Source: Dysidea avara
Lineage: Eukaryota; Porifera; Demospongiae; Dictyoceratida; Dysideidae
Length of the DNA: 64,000 nucleotides
Reading direction: 5' to 3'
NCBI RefSeq assembly: GCF_963678975.1
Contig: NC_089274.1
Coordinates: 558,001-622,000 of the forward strand
Made by a program: the position numbers and the translations under genes. Positions 1-11,500 of this stretch are shown here, one piece after another (positions within the stretch are counted from its first letter, which is position 1; each line of letters starts with the position of its first letter). Under the pieces are notes generated by a model. It did no database searches, was not told where the DNA came from, and saw only the letters and a list, made by a program, of their open reading frames with translations.

Positions 1-10
1 GCTCGCCTCA

Positions 11-514
11 ATGCAAGGGGGTGTTACGTCGGCTCACGTTGTAGGTAGATCTGCGACCACGGTCAAAGTCTTGACTGGGAAAAATTTCACCTTGACCCTT
101 GACTTGCAGCGTTTATCGTCTTTGACCTGTGACTTAAGTGTTTCTTGTTGAACTATTGACTTGCACTTATTTCTCTATTTTCCTATACGCACTTGCGCTT
201 GTAATCTAGTATAATATTTTCTTAGTGCGTGCTACCAGCAGCTGGGAGAGAAAAATCATTATAATTACGGCAAAATGCCTGTTGGAGCTTTAAAACATCC
301 TCTTAGAGATCCTTACTTCTTGTGAGTTACTTATAATCCCGTAAACTTGATAATAGCTATGTAGACTTTTCGATTGTGGGTTTTGAACCTTCCGTATTGT
401 CTTGACCGTTGACCCTCTGTAGGAGCTATTTAGTGGCCTTGACCGTTGACTTAGAGTTTGACCGCGGTCGCAGATCAACCTACAGCAAGAGCCTGACTGA
501 CACCCCCTTGCAAT
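11..514. mobile_element. TIR element, about 500 bp
   Basis: The two ends are inverted copies of each other over about 60 bp: the left end reads ATGCAAGGGGGTGTT and then TAGATCTGCGACCACGGTCA, and the right end reads the reverse complement with a few mismatches. The inside is rich in TTGAC/CTTGAC words and codes for nothing visible. No clear target duplication is seen, so the superfamily is left open. It abuts an ORF start on the minus strand (577 downwards) that looks like a retroelement gag start. Confidence 0.75.
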
Positions 515-577
515 GCCATCCTTCGTGGCGGTGATGGCGTTCATCAGTTGTGTAAATTGATCAGCTTCTAGAGACAT
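515..577 (-). pseudogene. Possible gag N-terminus of a retroelement, interrupted
   Basis: A minus-strand ATG at 577 opens a frame starting MSLEADQFTQLMNAITATKD, resembling the first residues of LTR-retroelement gag proteins as I recall them. The frame runs into the TIR element at 514, and the continuation at 10-1 does not obviously resume it. Only about 20 residues support this, so a chance ORF is possible. Confidence 0.3.
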
Positions 578-608
578 CGCTACGGTTCGTAGGAAACTCG
601 AAGAACAG

Positions 609-786
609 TACAGTGAAACCTGTCTATTCCGGTCACCTTTGAACCAAAATTTACTGACCTTATTAAGCAGGTCGCTGCACTAGGCAGGTCACTTTGTACA
701 CAAATGACAGTTAAGGACTTTTATAATGGCCAGTTTAGACAGGTGACCTTATTATACAGTGACCTGATTAGACAGGTTTCACTGTA
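609..786 (+). mobile_element. TA-flanked MITE, copy 1
   Basis: A 178-bp element bounded by TACAGTGAAACCTGTCTA and its reverse complement. The outer TA could be the target duplication of a Tc1/mariner-type element, and CAGTG-type ends fit that group. A second copy lies in opposite orientation at 1379-1557. Confidence 0.8.
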
Positions 787-1378
787 CCCCACTAGCCTTA
801 ACACGTGGCGTAGAATGAATAATCATACCTAACTTAGCCTTATAAACCTTTATGTCACGTGAGAGAGGCTCATGTGACCACCAATAGTATTCATGCGGGA
901 GCTTATTTTCTGTCTAATTCATTACATTCAACCAACAGAAAATACGCTTATTGATAGGCGCAGCATTTAGCCCTAGGCCCAACTTTGTAAGGGGCCCCAA
1001 GGGGGCCTTATTCAGTAGTAGCTTCCCCATAGCTACATTATCCACACAATAAAACAAATGTGACCGTGCAAAGTCTTTCCTGTAGACTCAAAGATACAGG
1101 GGAAGCCTCAGCAAGCTCAATAAGATTCATAGCAATGCAGTGCAGCAGTGGCAGCATAGACACTCGAAGCAAAGGGTGCTCAGTCTATTATCTATGGTAG
1201 CAACAAACCATTATACTCGTAACATACCTTATAAAGTAATTATATAGATACTGTGACCTTACATAAGCTAATAGAACAGTCACTGTTAATATCGGTCTGG
1301 CATACGGTATTAAAACTTCCTAGGTGGTACGTATTTGGCAGAAAGTTTGCAATAAAATTCAAGTTTGAGATATCCTAA

Positions 1379-1557
1379 TACAGTGAACCTGTCTAATCAG
1401 GTCACTGTATAATAAGGTCACCTGTCTAAACTGGCCATTATAAAAGTCCTTAACTGTGTCATTTGTGTACAAAGTGACCTGCCTAGTGCAGCCACCTGCT
1501 TAATAAGGCCATTAAATTTTGGCCCAAAGGTGACCGGAATAGACAGGTTTCACTGTA
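1379..1557 (-). mobile_element. TA-flanked MITE, copy 2 (inverted)
   Basis: Reverse complement of the element at 609-786 along essentially its whole length, with scattered substitutions. The two copies bracket about 590 bp, which contains a good match to the dispersed CTAATAGAACAGTCAC motif near 1268. Confidence 0.8.
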
Positions 1558-1672
1558 GTCTAATACAATAAACATTTTAGTTATACTGTGATAAATTATC
1601 TTATATTCAATTTCAGAGGGTCTAATGCCCCCCTAGCTTGGCATGCTAAAATGTTAATATAATTATATAAGC

Positions 1673-2120
1673 AAGAGTTCATAATATATATACTGAGGAG
1701 AGTATCCTACTCTCATATACCCTGTGTATCGTGAAGTTGTGATGTAACAACAAGATGTTGTGGTTTGTGACATATGGGAAGTCATAAAAGTGCAAGAATC
1801 GTTAGCACCGTTTCGCACTTGCAACGCTCAGGATAGCCGTATTTGCGGATGGCCTAGCAAGAAACACCTACGAAATGGTCTTAACCCATGATGATTGTAG
1901 TTCGGTGAGAAACGCTTAGAGCTGGAGTTAATTTGGTTGCTAGCGATGTTGTTAGGCACACGTTCAATCGATACCATGTTCAACTAATGACATCATTAAT
2001 TATACAAAGAAAAACAGGCAAACTCAGAAGTGCTACGTCATAACTTCACGATACGCCCTTCTACAGGGGTATATGAGAGTAGGATACTCTTCTCAGTATA
2101 TATATATATAATGAACTCTT
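1673..2120. mobile_element. TIR element with arms of about 75 bp
   Basis: The left arm reads AAGAGTTCATAATATATATA and then CTGAGGAGAGTATCC; the right arm is its inverse ending AATGAACTCTT. The arms continue inward through GTATCGTGAAGTTGTGA. The middle has no open frame of note. The AT dinucleotide run inside each arm differs slightly in length. Confidence 0.75.
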
Positions 2121-2153
2121 GATATAAGCTTATCAATAAGGCCAACGTTTATT

Positions 2154-2723
2154 AATGAATGAATTTCATAACAAAAGTTGCCTCTAGCAACCTGAATTTT
2201 ACAATAGTTGTAGGAGTAAATGTCTATAGTAACATCTCCAAATTTTAAAAGGATAGCATATATAGGTCATGAGATATGACATTTTAAAGTTTGTCATTTT
2301 TCCATACATTACCTATGAGAGGGGAAACAGTTGCCCCTTCTGGGCAATCACATAAATAATGTGTGGGAAACAACAAATTCAATTAATGTCATTTCTCAAT
2401 TTACATTATTGTTGGTGTGAATCTCACAATTAACCTCTCCAAATTTTAAAATGATAGAGTATATAGATCATGAGATATGACACTTTGAAATTTGTGGTTT
2501 TTCCATATGCTATCCATGCGATTGCCCAGAAGGGGCAACTTTACCACTTCCCATAATGTATGGGAAAACTGCAAACTTTATAATGTCATATCTCATCACC
2601 TATATATGCTATCCTTTTAAAAAATTGGATACTTTTCTTTTGACATTCACACCTGCAAAATAATGTAAAATTCAGGTTGCTAGGGGCAACGGTTTAAAAT
2701 TTCTTATTATGAAATTTATCTAT
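2154..2723. mobile_element. Long foldback element, copy 1
   Basis: About 570 bp that is largely self-complementary. It begins near GAATTTCATAAC and ends near TTATGAAATTTATC. Both arms contain GGTTGCTAG (or its complement), a CCCCTTCTGGG core and GGTCATGAGATATGAC. A second copy lies at 50279-50645. Confidence 0.75.
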
Positions 2724-3711
2724 TCCTTGTCTTCCTGCCCCAAAAGAACATTCAACTAGTGCAGGTGGGTGGTTATTATTATTAACTAAAATTTCATTAT
2801 TTTTGAAATCATCAAAATACTGCAAAAACAAGCATCAGATAGTCAGCTGGCTGCCTCAGTGAAGAGAAATGAACCATATCTGTAGGGAGTAATAAACAAT
2901 CATATTATTTGTGTGCTAAGACTTCATAGACAAACGCTGGAGACACACAAATTATGACTGAATAATTTTTCTTGAAATGCTGTATTTTACAAATAATTTC
3001 CATATTTCTAATTATTTATAAATGCCAATTACAATAATAATTACCAATGCAGGTGACAAAATTGGATGCTGGTGGGTGACAGGAAACATAGTATTTACAA
3101 ATGTTGGCCTTAGTTTGCTTTTAGTAATAGTCTAGTAGCTATTGTTCTTATAATGCACTTTTTCCTTATTGAAAATAGGGCCCCCACATTTTAAAGTTTC
3201 CCTGGACCCCTAAATCCGCTCTCTTAAAGGATCTATGATACTATTTATCGTGCTATCTGTGGTACTACTAGGTTAACTAAACAATCTATTACTGAATGAA
3301 TTTTATACTTTATTTCATAAACATTACCAGGAAAGTCACATCAACCTCAGTCTTCAGGTACCTTCCTTGTAGAATATTTTCACGTAACTTTGAACATATA
3401 ATTCCTCTTACTTTTCATTACATGATCAGATTTCTGCACACCGTAATTTACTAATTAGCAAAACACCAGTACCTATTACTGAGACCAATTATTGAATGAT
3501 TTGTATATACTTTTTTACTCTGGTGACCTCAGTCATAGATAATATAGTACATTATCTATGCCTCAGTACAATTTGTACAAACTTCATTATTATACCAGCA
3601 TGACTGAGGTATCATGATATTGCAACTGAAGTATGGTGGTTGTGATACAAACATGCACTCACGAGTTACAACGGCAAATATTTAGTCTTACACGTGTACA
3701 GTAGTCTCGCA

Positions 3712-3802
3712 TGGCCAGACCCTTTTTTTTCGTCACGGCGCTTATAATCTCTAGTCGATAAGCGCCGTGATGGAGAAAAAGCGGTCTGGCCACGCGAGAC
3801 TA
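3712..3802. mobile_element. Small MITE of the TAGTCTC-ended family
   Basis: Ends are TAGTCTCGCATGGCCAGACC and GGTCTGGCCACGCGAGACTA, with a nested hairpin GGCGCTTAT/ATAAGCGCC inside. The termini match those of the elements at 3826-4634 and 61844-61900. Only TACAG is shared by both flanks, so a full target duplication is not intact here. Confidence 0.75.
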
Positions 3803-3825
3803 TACAGCACAGTACAGTACGAGCA

Positions 3826-4634
3826 TAGTCTCGCGGCGCCCGACCCTAAAAAGAGGGTCTGGTGAAACTCTGTACAAAAAGTTTGAGCTCTGGAATGTTT
3901 ATTGGATGACGTTTTACATGTTACGTAAGTACACTGTTTACGTCACAACATCCATTCAACCAGATCCGCTTACAGCATCACCAAACTAAGGCCAATGAAA
4001 CTTGATTACCAGTTTCTCGCTCAGATTTTTGAAAAATTGATGCGGGCGGGCGGTTATTATTCATTATTCATTATTTTCTAAAAGCACAACACCCACCCCA
4101 AACATGAAGATTTCTGCCAAAAAAACAGGGAGATCTACATTGCATTAAATTGCTAAAGTACGTTACTAATCCATATAAGAATATTCAGCTATCTAAACAA
4201 GTGATTTTCCCATTAGAGCTGATTGCTCTATTAAAGTAAAGTGACTGCTCTATTAGAGTATTTCGATCAAAATTACCAATAATGAAATTCCATGCGGGTA
4301 AATAAACAGTATGCGGGCGATGACGCGAAACTACTAATCAAGTTTCGTTGGCCTAATAGTGCTACTTTATTTATTCAACATTAAAACGAACCCAACAGAA
4401 TTGTATGGCTGTTTTCTCGATGAGTTTATGCGGCAGAGTCACCGGATGTAATTAACCGTAAGCCGCGAATCTTTTGAAATGTACGCGTTACATAATCAAT
4501 TTGAAATGGAGTGATCTGATTGGAGCTTCCAACATTCCGGCAGCGCCAAACTTTTTGTACACAGTTTTACCAGGAGCTCGATGAGCTCCTGGTTTTACCA
4601 GACCCTCTTTTTAGGGTCGGGCGCCGCGAGACTA
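3826..4634. mobile_element. 809-bp non-autonomous element, TAGTCTC-ended family
   Basis: TIRs start TAGTCTCGCGGCGCCCGACC and continue through an 8-bp run equivalent to AAAGAGGG. The flanks are a perfect 9-bp direct repeat GTACGAGCA at 3817-3825 and 4635-4643. A 9-bp target duplication is typical of Mutator-like elements (family knowledge). Inside is a second inverted repeat (GGCCAATGAAACTTGAT near 3991 and its inverse near 4340), suggesting a nested MITE, plus a palindrome CAGGAGCTCGATGAGCTCCTG near 4570. Confidence 0.85.
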
Positions 4635-5038
4635 GTACGAGCAGTAAGACCATTCATCACTCAAGATAAAGGCCAAACTTTTAGATTATCTGTGGAATCA
4701 TTTCACTGCCAATTTCACCTCCAACAACACCTGCTCTTTTTCATTTCTATGTCCATGCTCAAAGTGTTCAAAGATCCCTCACCAACCTAACTTCAACTCC
4801 CTTTAACTGTTAACTTCCCCCCCTTTTAAGTAATCTTAGACTAGTAAGTAAACTTTGTAGCTAATCACTGCTACAATTTAGCTTCCGGCCACTGACACAG
4901 GATGTCAGTGGACCATCAGTGTGCTGCCATATGTCCCAATTGTATCATACCAACATCTGCAACTTGTATGTATGTAGGTATATGTACACTGCAAAGTTTA
5001 TTATTATTATTATTATCAAGTCCTCCTTATAAACTCAC

Positions 5039-5220
5039 GGGTATTGCCGGATGACTCCCTGATTTTCTAGCTTGAGCTGCACATCAGTTACATCACGGTC
5101 CAGGTAGCGAGTTGGCTGTAGTGCTGCTTCAAAATGTACAAGCAAGTGTTCGTGCGTTAGGGTAATTCCCAACTGAGCGGGATCAATGGCTCCCTTAACT
5201 ATAAGGAATGATCTGGCCAT
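5039..5220 (-). CDS. PTER: Phosphotriesterase-related protein, first coding exon
   Basis: The exon reads from ATG at 5220 (an upstream in-frame ATG at 5325 also exists) and encodes about 60 residues. It contains the segment GAIDPAQLGITLTHEHLLVH. The Q-L-G...T-H-E-H-L block is the family hallmark: the H-x-H pair binds the metal in the amidohydrolase barrel of phosphotriesterase-related proteins, which act as cytosolic hydrolases (N-acyl amino acid hydrolysis has been described for animal PTER). The exon ends at a strong GTGAGT donor at 5038. I prefer the ATG at 5220 because known PTER proteins start close to this block. No further PTER exon is recognisable between 5038 and 1, a stretch made of TIR elements, so the rest must lie beyond the window or be lost. 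Confidence 0.82.
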
Positions 5221-5816
5221 TATAGTAGAACCATTACTATCTATCTTACCTGTGATTATCTTGCCTGTATCGGTACTCATTTCAGTTGGGCTTTTGTTGC
5301 ATGAAATAATTAGCGTACGGCTCATCTTTTAGCACCTTTGCGCATTAGCGCGAGCCCGGGTGGGTAAGAGACTGAATAATAATTTTTATTATTAAATTTT
5401 ACTACCGTCCATCATGGAAATAAACATACATGGTACTAAGTGCAGGCCACTCAGGCAGCAGAGAGTAACAGTAGCTGTGGCTACACACTGCTGGAGAATA
5501 AATTCATATTCATACCGGCCATTCCGAGGGGTAGGTAACGATCTGAAATTTACTTCTGAAATTGTTTCTGAAAGATGAAATATGGGAGTGTCACCCGTAA
5601 CTCGAGTATCAAACACACTAGTACAACTACATAAACTACAGCTAGCTACAGGGGGAAAACTATTATTGCCTGAAGTTTGTGTAGTTCGACAGATGAAATT
5701 TGACGATCGAAAAGATGCAACGAAAATTTACGGAATTTAACTTTTATGAATTGCTGTACCTGCAGCTGCTTTTATAGGTTCTTGCGTGATTTAGCTTCTA
5801 AATTTCTGGTTTTTTT

Positions 5817-6514
5817 AGGGTTTCCAACTCAAAATGGGAAGGCCAGTGCTTCCTTTTGTTGTTTCTAGTGGTTTTCACACAGACTGACCTTTAAGATAAA
5901 GCGGCAAACAAGTGCTAATTTATTATTCGATTGCTTGTAGTATTGGGTATCAACATAAGTTTATCACAAAAACTTACAGAAGTGGTCACGTGACCAGAAA
6001 TATCATAATAGTTGAATTGGGCAGCTTATTAGAAAATCACTATATTATAGGCTGGCCGAAGTGACAATGTATTTTCTTGCCTTACAATGAAGACTCTACA
6101 TCTTGTAGTGTTATAGCACATACTTTATAGCTGTAATGGGATTGTGGGCCATGTGACCACTTTTTGGGTATTTACAGTTAAAACTGCACTGATATTGAAA
6201 GTAATAAACAGTTCAATAATATTAGCACTTGTTTGTTTTATCTTAAGATCAGCCTGCATGAAAATCATCTGAAACAATGAAAAAGGCTGAGGCATCATCT
6301 TATTTTGTAGTGGAAATCCTATTTGAAGGGGTTTTTGGTCACGTGACCACTTTTTGGATATTTACATATGTTAAAATGGTGCTGATAGCAACTACTGCAA
6401 ACATTCTAATAACAAATAAGCACTTGTTTGCTGTATCCGGCTTAAAGGTGAATCTGTGTGAAAATCTCCAGAAACAACAAAATGAAACATCTTCCTTTTT
6501 TGAGTGAAAACCCT
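5817..6514. mobile_element. Long-TIR element with arms of about 180 bp
   Basis: The segment 5817-5995 (from AGGGTTTCCAACTCAAAA to GGTCACGTGACC) is the inverse of 6345-6514. A further copy of the inner part of the right arm, in the same orientation, sits at about 6145-6290. The shared words are GGTCACGTGACCACTTTTTGG and AAACAAGTGCT. No coding capacity is seen. Confidence 0.7.
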
Positions 6515-7549
6515 AGTTTATTGCTTCGATCAGCTTCATTTCCCTGATGAAGATGCTGTTGCTGCAATGTTCTCTAACATTCCCATTTCTTCAGCTTTGC
6601 AGCATGGTAAGAAATTGATTGACCAGTATTCATCTAACACTATGTATGTATTTAATCTACTTGTACTTTTTTACCTGTTGATCAGGTGTAACAGGCTGTT
6701 TAGCCGGCTTATGTAATAAATAATAATAATAATCTGCAAGCCTTTTTAGATCAGCATCAGTTCAATCGTCATTTTGCTTCTTGCAGTATTCGGGACCATG
6801 CTCGGTTGACTGCCCTTTCTCACTCTTCTGGCACAGTACCAATGTGCTATAGCTTTGACAATTTAAGCAGGTTTAGCTATCCCAGGTCCAGAGTTTATTG
6901 TTGGTTTGCATCTATGGCTTGGAGTTTCTCTGTTTCCCATTTCCCCATTGTGTACATGCCTCTCTTCCATAGATTGCTTTGGTGACCATCTGTTAGGCTG
7001 TTCCCATGGTCCTATGAGAACAAGGAAAATGATCTGCCGCCATGATGCCTTAGTTAACATTGTTCACCATGCCTTATTACAAGACCATCCAAGAGTTCTT
7101 AAAGAGCAACGTGCCTCTTTTGATGACAGTTCACGTCCAGGAGACATTTTCCATCCTGACTATCAGCTTGGTCGTCCTGCCTATTTGATGTCTCTGTCCG
7201 CAGCACTACTCAGCCTGCTCATATTTCTTCCTCCGCTTCCTGTGCTGGGGTGGCTGCTGCAGCTGGAGAGGTGGCTAAGGACACGAAGCACCTTGTTATT
7301 GTGGAGAAGGCAGGAGGTGATTTCATTCCACTAGTTGTGGAAAGTTTTGGGGTATGGACACATTTTGCTTTGTCAGTTCTTAATTCTGTTGCTGATTGTA
7401 CCACCACCCATAGTGGCATTTCACCTAAAGTGTCCAGAAGAAATCTGCCTCAACAACTCTCTGTTTCTTTATGGGTGAATAATGCTCGAATGATTTTAAG
7501 GTATTGGGCTCTGCAAGGTAGTGATGATGACTTTCCACTTTCCCTTTAG
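6510..7549 (+). pseudogene. Decayed C-terminal part of a retroelement pol (endonuclease-like)
   Basis: Conserved protein pieces read in shifting frames. Near 6985 is a zinc-finger-like C-G-D-H-L-L-G-C-S-H run, then H-D-A-L-V-N-I-V-H. At 7140 comes GDIFHPDYQLGRPAY continuing F-D-V-S-V-R after a frameshift, then VAAAAGEVAKDTKHL and FIPLVVESFGVW, with a stop at 7549. The spacing P-D...D-V-S fits a PD-(D/E)XK nuclease core, as in retroelements with restriction-like endonucleases; this assignment is inference. I recall similar C-termini from many cnidarian and sponge mobile-element proteins. At least two frameshifts show it is dead. Confidence 0.6.
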
Positions 7550-7776
7550 TTGTATTTTATTCATTGTGATTATACAGTTTGTTTTGTAGATTCTAATTGT
7601 AGCATTTGTTGTCATGAAAAAACAAACAAAAAAAACTTCTATGAATTTACTAATTTTAAAATTACTTCTTTTTTCACAGAAACAAAAATTGTAATAACAG
7701 CACAAACACCCCCCCCCCCCAAGGTGCAAAGCAAACAGATTACAAAATTAGATTAAGAATTGAGTTTCTGATTGGA

Positions 7777-8285
7777 TCAGGTCCACCAGAGCTCACTTGA
7801 TGTAATGGCCTTGAGAAGACCAGGCCCCTCTGATACATTGTATAGCTGATTGAAGCAAGCAAAACAATAAACAACACCTAACCATCCCAACACTGAAGTG
7901 TAAGGCTCCTTCCATTTTTCAGACAACAGACTAGCCAATCTCTTGTAAAATATCATGGCCTCATTACTCATACCTCTGGTTGCAGAGAACACTAATGGGG
8001 TGAAGGTACTGTGGTCCACTTCACGGATGCGTGACTAATAAGCCTTCTTCTTAATAGCCTCGTGTTTCCTGTAGCAGGATTGGATGCTGGATTCACTGTT
8101 TGAAGGGGCAAGTGGGTTGAAGACTCTTATATCTGTGTATTTAATATGTGTATCTAGGGTTTCATTATGGTAATGATATAAATTTATTCTCCAGTAGTGA
8201 CAGCTTGCTGCAAGAGAACTTCGACTGGGCTGTAGCAGAAAGCAGCAACAAAAAAGGGTCCCCAAATGGAAAAAAAAGCACAAAA
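7777..8285 (-). pseudogene. Retroelement C-terminal fragment, opposite orientation
   Basis: Reading the minus strand from about 8150 gives DIRVFNPLAPSNSESSIQSC, Y-R-K-H-E, then after an in-frame stop STFTPLVFSATRGMSNEA and FYKRLASLLSEKW, ending at 7777. I recall this block (F-N-P...T-F-T-P-L-V-F-S...Y-K-R-L-A) from the C-terminus of another family of invertebrate retroelement proteins. The stop between the two halves and the truncated 5' side mark it as a relic. It faces the fragment at 6510-7549 tail to tail. Confidence 0.55.
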
Positions 8286-8350
8286 GTCTTGATTGGGAAT
8301 TGAACCCGGGACCTCCAGTATGTAAGTCCAGAGTCTTAGCGATTGTGCTA
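8283..8350 (-). repeat. tRNA-like segment (SINE head or tRNA relic)
   Basis: Minus-strand sequence contains an A-box-like TAGCACAATCGCTAAGA and a B-box-like GGTCCCGGGTTCAATTCCC at tRNA spacing, with a plausible anticodon arm between (CTGGACTTACATACTGGA). The acceptor stem does not pair convincingly, so I do not call a functional tRNA. It sits directly 5' of the retroelement fragment on the same strand. Confidence 0.5.
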
Positions 8351-8481
8351 TGTGGCTTCCAGCTACCCTTGCAACTGCCTTAGTTTCTACCTTACGTGTC
8401 TCCAAGTGGAGAAACTTCTATTATATTGAAGAAGACAAAAGTGAAGAAGAAACCAAAGCTGAACCCTACCCTAAACTACTT

Positions 8482-8570
8482 TTCACATCCCCTAAAGTTG
8501 AATGCTCTGGGCAACCTATTAGACATGTTCCCTAAAGTTGAATGCTTGGGGCAACCTACTAGACATGTAC
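8482..8570 (+). repeat. Two-copy tandem repeat, about 39 bp
   Basis: The unit CCTAAAGTTGAATGCT...GGGCAACCTA.TAGACATGT occurs twice in tandem with few differences. It is non-coding as far as can be seen. Confidence 0.75.
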
Positions 8571-8599
8571 CCTATTAAAGTCGAGCCAGGAACACTTGA

Positions 8600-11500
8600 T
8601 TAATTGTTTCTCATCCCCTCCCGCATCCCTTTTAACCCCACCGCCTCTAATGATCATATTTCATTATTGCTGTTATCAATCATGAGCACACATATTTTGA
8701 TGCTAAAAAGGCTGGTATCATTTTACAGCACAGTAAATGTCACAAGGTTTAATTTTACTATGTGAATGAAACTTACTGTTTATAACCAATCTATTATAAC
8801 TCACTACATAACTATTGGTGAAAACATGACATATTTTAAATCCTAAGTAGATCAGAATGAAACTCTCAGAAGTAGGTGGTCTACTGAATCTTTATGATTA
8901 CCTTCAGCTAGCTTTCTAACCTTAACCCTAAGTCATGATCAACTCTGTGCTTCTTCATAGCTACTTGGCATATCTGTTTCATTATCACTATTACCAAGAG
9001 TCCATAATTATTATGGACTCTTGCTATTACCATCACCTATATCCTCTCCTGTTTACTCTGTAGTCTTGGAAGGTTTACTGCTATGTCAATAACAGGAGTG
9101 GTCTACCTTAACAGAACAGTACTCTAGCTAAGTTTGGGGGAGGGAGCAAGGTCGGATTTAGGGGGGTGCTTGGGGTGCTGAAGCGCCCCCCCTCCAAAAT
9201 TTTACAATGAGCAAGCTAGGAAGCTTTTAGAAGCTGTACTACAGGTGCAGCTGCATTTTATACACATGTATGGGCAATGAAAAGATGGAAAAAGCAAGGG
9301 GAATAGCTAATCTTATCCAAGAATTACTAAAAGGGGTTCAAAATTATACTATTGGAGTAAGTCTTACCTTAGAAGTTGCTAAATCCGAAATACTCTAATA
9401 GAACAGTCAACTACTCTAATAAAACATCCAACATTAAAACTATAATTTTCAAGAAGTTACCAGATTGTAAGCTGAAATTAAACCTATTCTTCTAGACTTG
9501 TGCACTGCTACCCTCACCATTGTACCAAACATCCTGCCATATACCAATCACTTCAGGTAAAAGATTTATACCTTTAACATACTAAATTGTCATTAATCTG
9601 AAAATAACCTTTTCTGTCAAATATTTTAAGTTTTTTAGGCTCTGCTACAAACTTGATTCTTGGGTTGAAATGCTTCTCTTGCAAGTGAAACAGTAGTCTT
9701 ATATAATAGTGAATTTCTTAGCTTTTATAAAGTTCACAAGAGAACTGAGATCTGAGAACTGTTCATTCTTGTTTCCCTTGCTTGATCAAATCCCATCCTA
9801 CATTTGTATAAATCTAGCAGCTTTGGAGTTTGCACTATCAAATCCCTTGAAGCTCAACTTTAAGCTTAAATAATACTGCAGTTGTCATGATCGTTGTGCG
9901 CTAAAAAGCGGTTAGTTGTGGCCAAAAACTAGTTGTATTTGTAGACTATAGTTGTAAAACAATTATGATGATGGATGGATCCATCATTTTAAATGTTAGA
10001 TTGAAATAGCAACTACACTTCAGAACAGTGGCTACATATGAATTATATAGATCCAATCCTGTGTTTTAAATATTCTCCTTGACCTTACATTCAATTAACT
10101 TTACTGTCTATACACTCTTTATTCTCTTTGACAAGCCACTAATTATTATACATTTTCAAATCCAATAACAAGAAACAGTGTATAGTTCCGTTTTTTAATT
10201 AAAATTACTTCCAACTGAACTCATTCATCTTGTACCCACATTTGGTTAAAAATAGCTTCTAGATTCAATCTTGTGATAGCCATTTTCCAAAAATTTCCAG
10301 GAGGTCTGGGAGTATATATGCCACCAGATCTAGAGCCCCTCTAGCTGGAGAATTATATACAGCTGAGTGCACATGCACTCCATACAATAGTGAGTCAGTC
10401 TACTTGCCCTGTCCAATCCCACTTACCCTCTCTACTGTTTGGACAGCTAGTGTAGTTTGAGCCATGAGACTGTAAATTATGCTATTCTTCAAAACACTAA
10501 ATTTGATCATGTGCAGCTGCTGATACCATATGTTTCCACTACTAGTTCTTTAAGATTGAATTTAGCTACATGGCTGCATCCTTAGTAATATTGACAAACT
10601 CTAATGGTATCACATAAACAAAGTGACATCATTTTTCACTCAAAATCACTACCAAATTCAATCTCAGTAGGCCAAATTTGAAATATTTCCTGTGGGGGTA
10701 TGCCCCCAGACCCCCTAGATAGAGCATGCTCTGCATGCTGAGTGTGCTTCTCACACTAGTTGTATCAACTATCTCGCTACAGATATAATTATATAAATGT
10801 CCATGCTGCCCCCCCTTCTGAAATCATATGATGTGGCTAATATGATATGACTTTGCTGCATCATATGATATGATGATGTGGCTAACATTCAGGAAATATC
10901 TAAGAATCATTAACTGCACTTCAGTGTATAAATCACAATATTAGGGCATATATGTCTCACAGGAAAATTTTGAAGGTTGAATTTGAAAACAATTTCAATG
11001 ATGCGTATGTACATGAATACAGTATTCCTCATGACTGTCATTACAAGTAGATGAAAGGCCTTTGAACTACACACATAAATTTGTAAAGATACATCTCTAA
11101 TTGCAGATAGGTTTGGATAAATTGCATCCTAAAAACATGTAACTAGCATATTGTTTAATGTTTCAACTGAACATTCTATTAGAGTAGATGACTGTTCTGT
11201 TAGAGTATCTCGATCTTATGTTCTCAAAAATACTTGTAATCCTTGAGTTTTACTGCAACAATACTTATGGTGAAAGTGTTCATTTAGCAGATGGGCATTG
11301 GTGAGTATGATTCGTGTGTTATGTCCTATGAGTTATAGTTAAGGAAGAATCAGTATAATACTAATTGCCTAAGGGCTGGACAGCTGTTCTGAAGTAAGTC
11401 CAGCCCCAAAGGAATTTCTGGAAATCCCAGACACCCCCTAAATCTTTTTTTCCCACATCCAGTCCTGGCTGGGACTTTCTTCTACATATTATAGCTTATA

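Noticed and set aside
8283-8350. A functional tRNA gene
   Set aside because: Box-like sequences are present, but the acceptor stem does not pair; kept only as a tRNA-like repeat.
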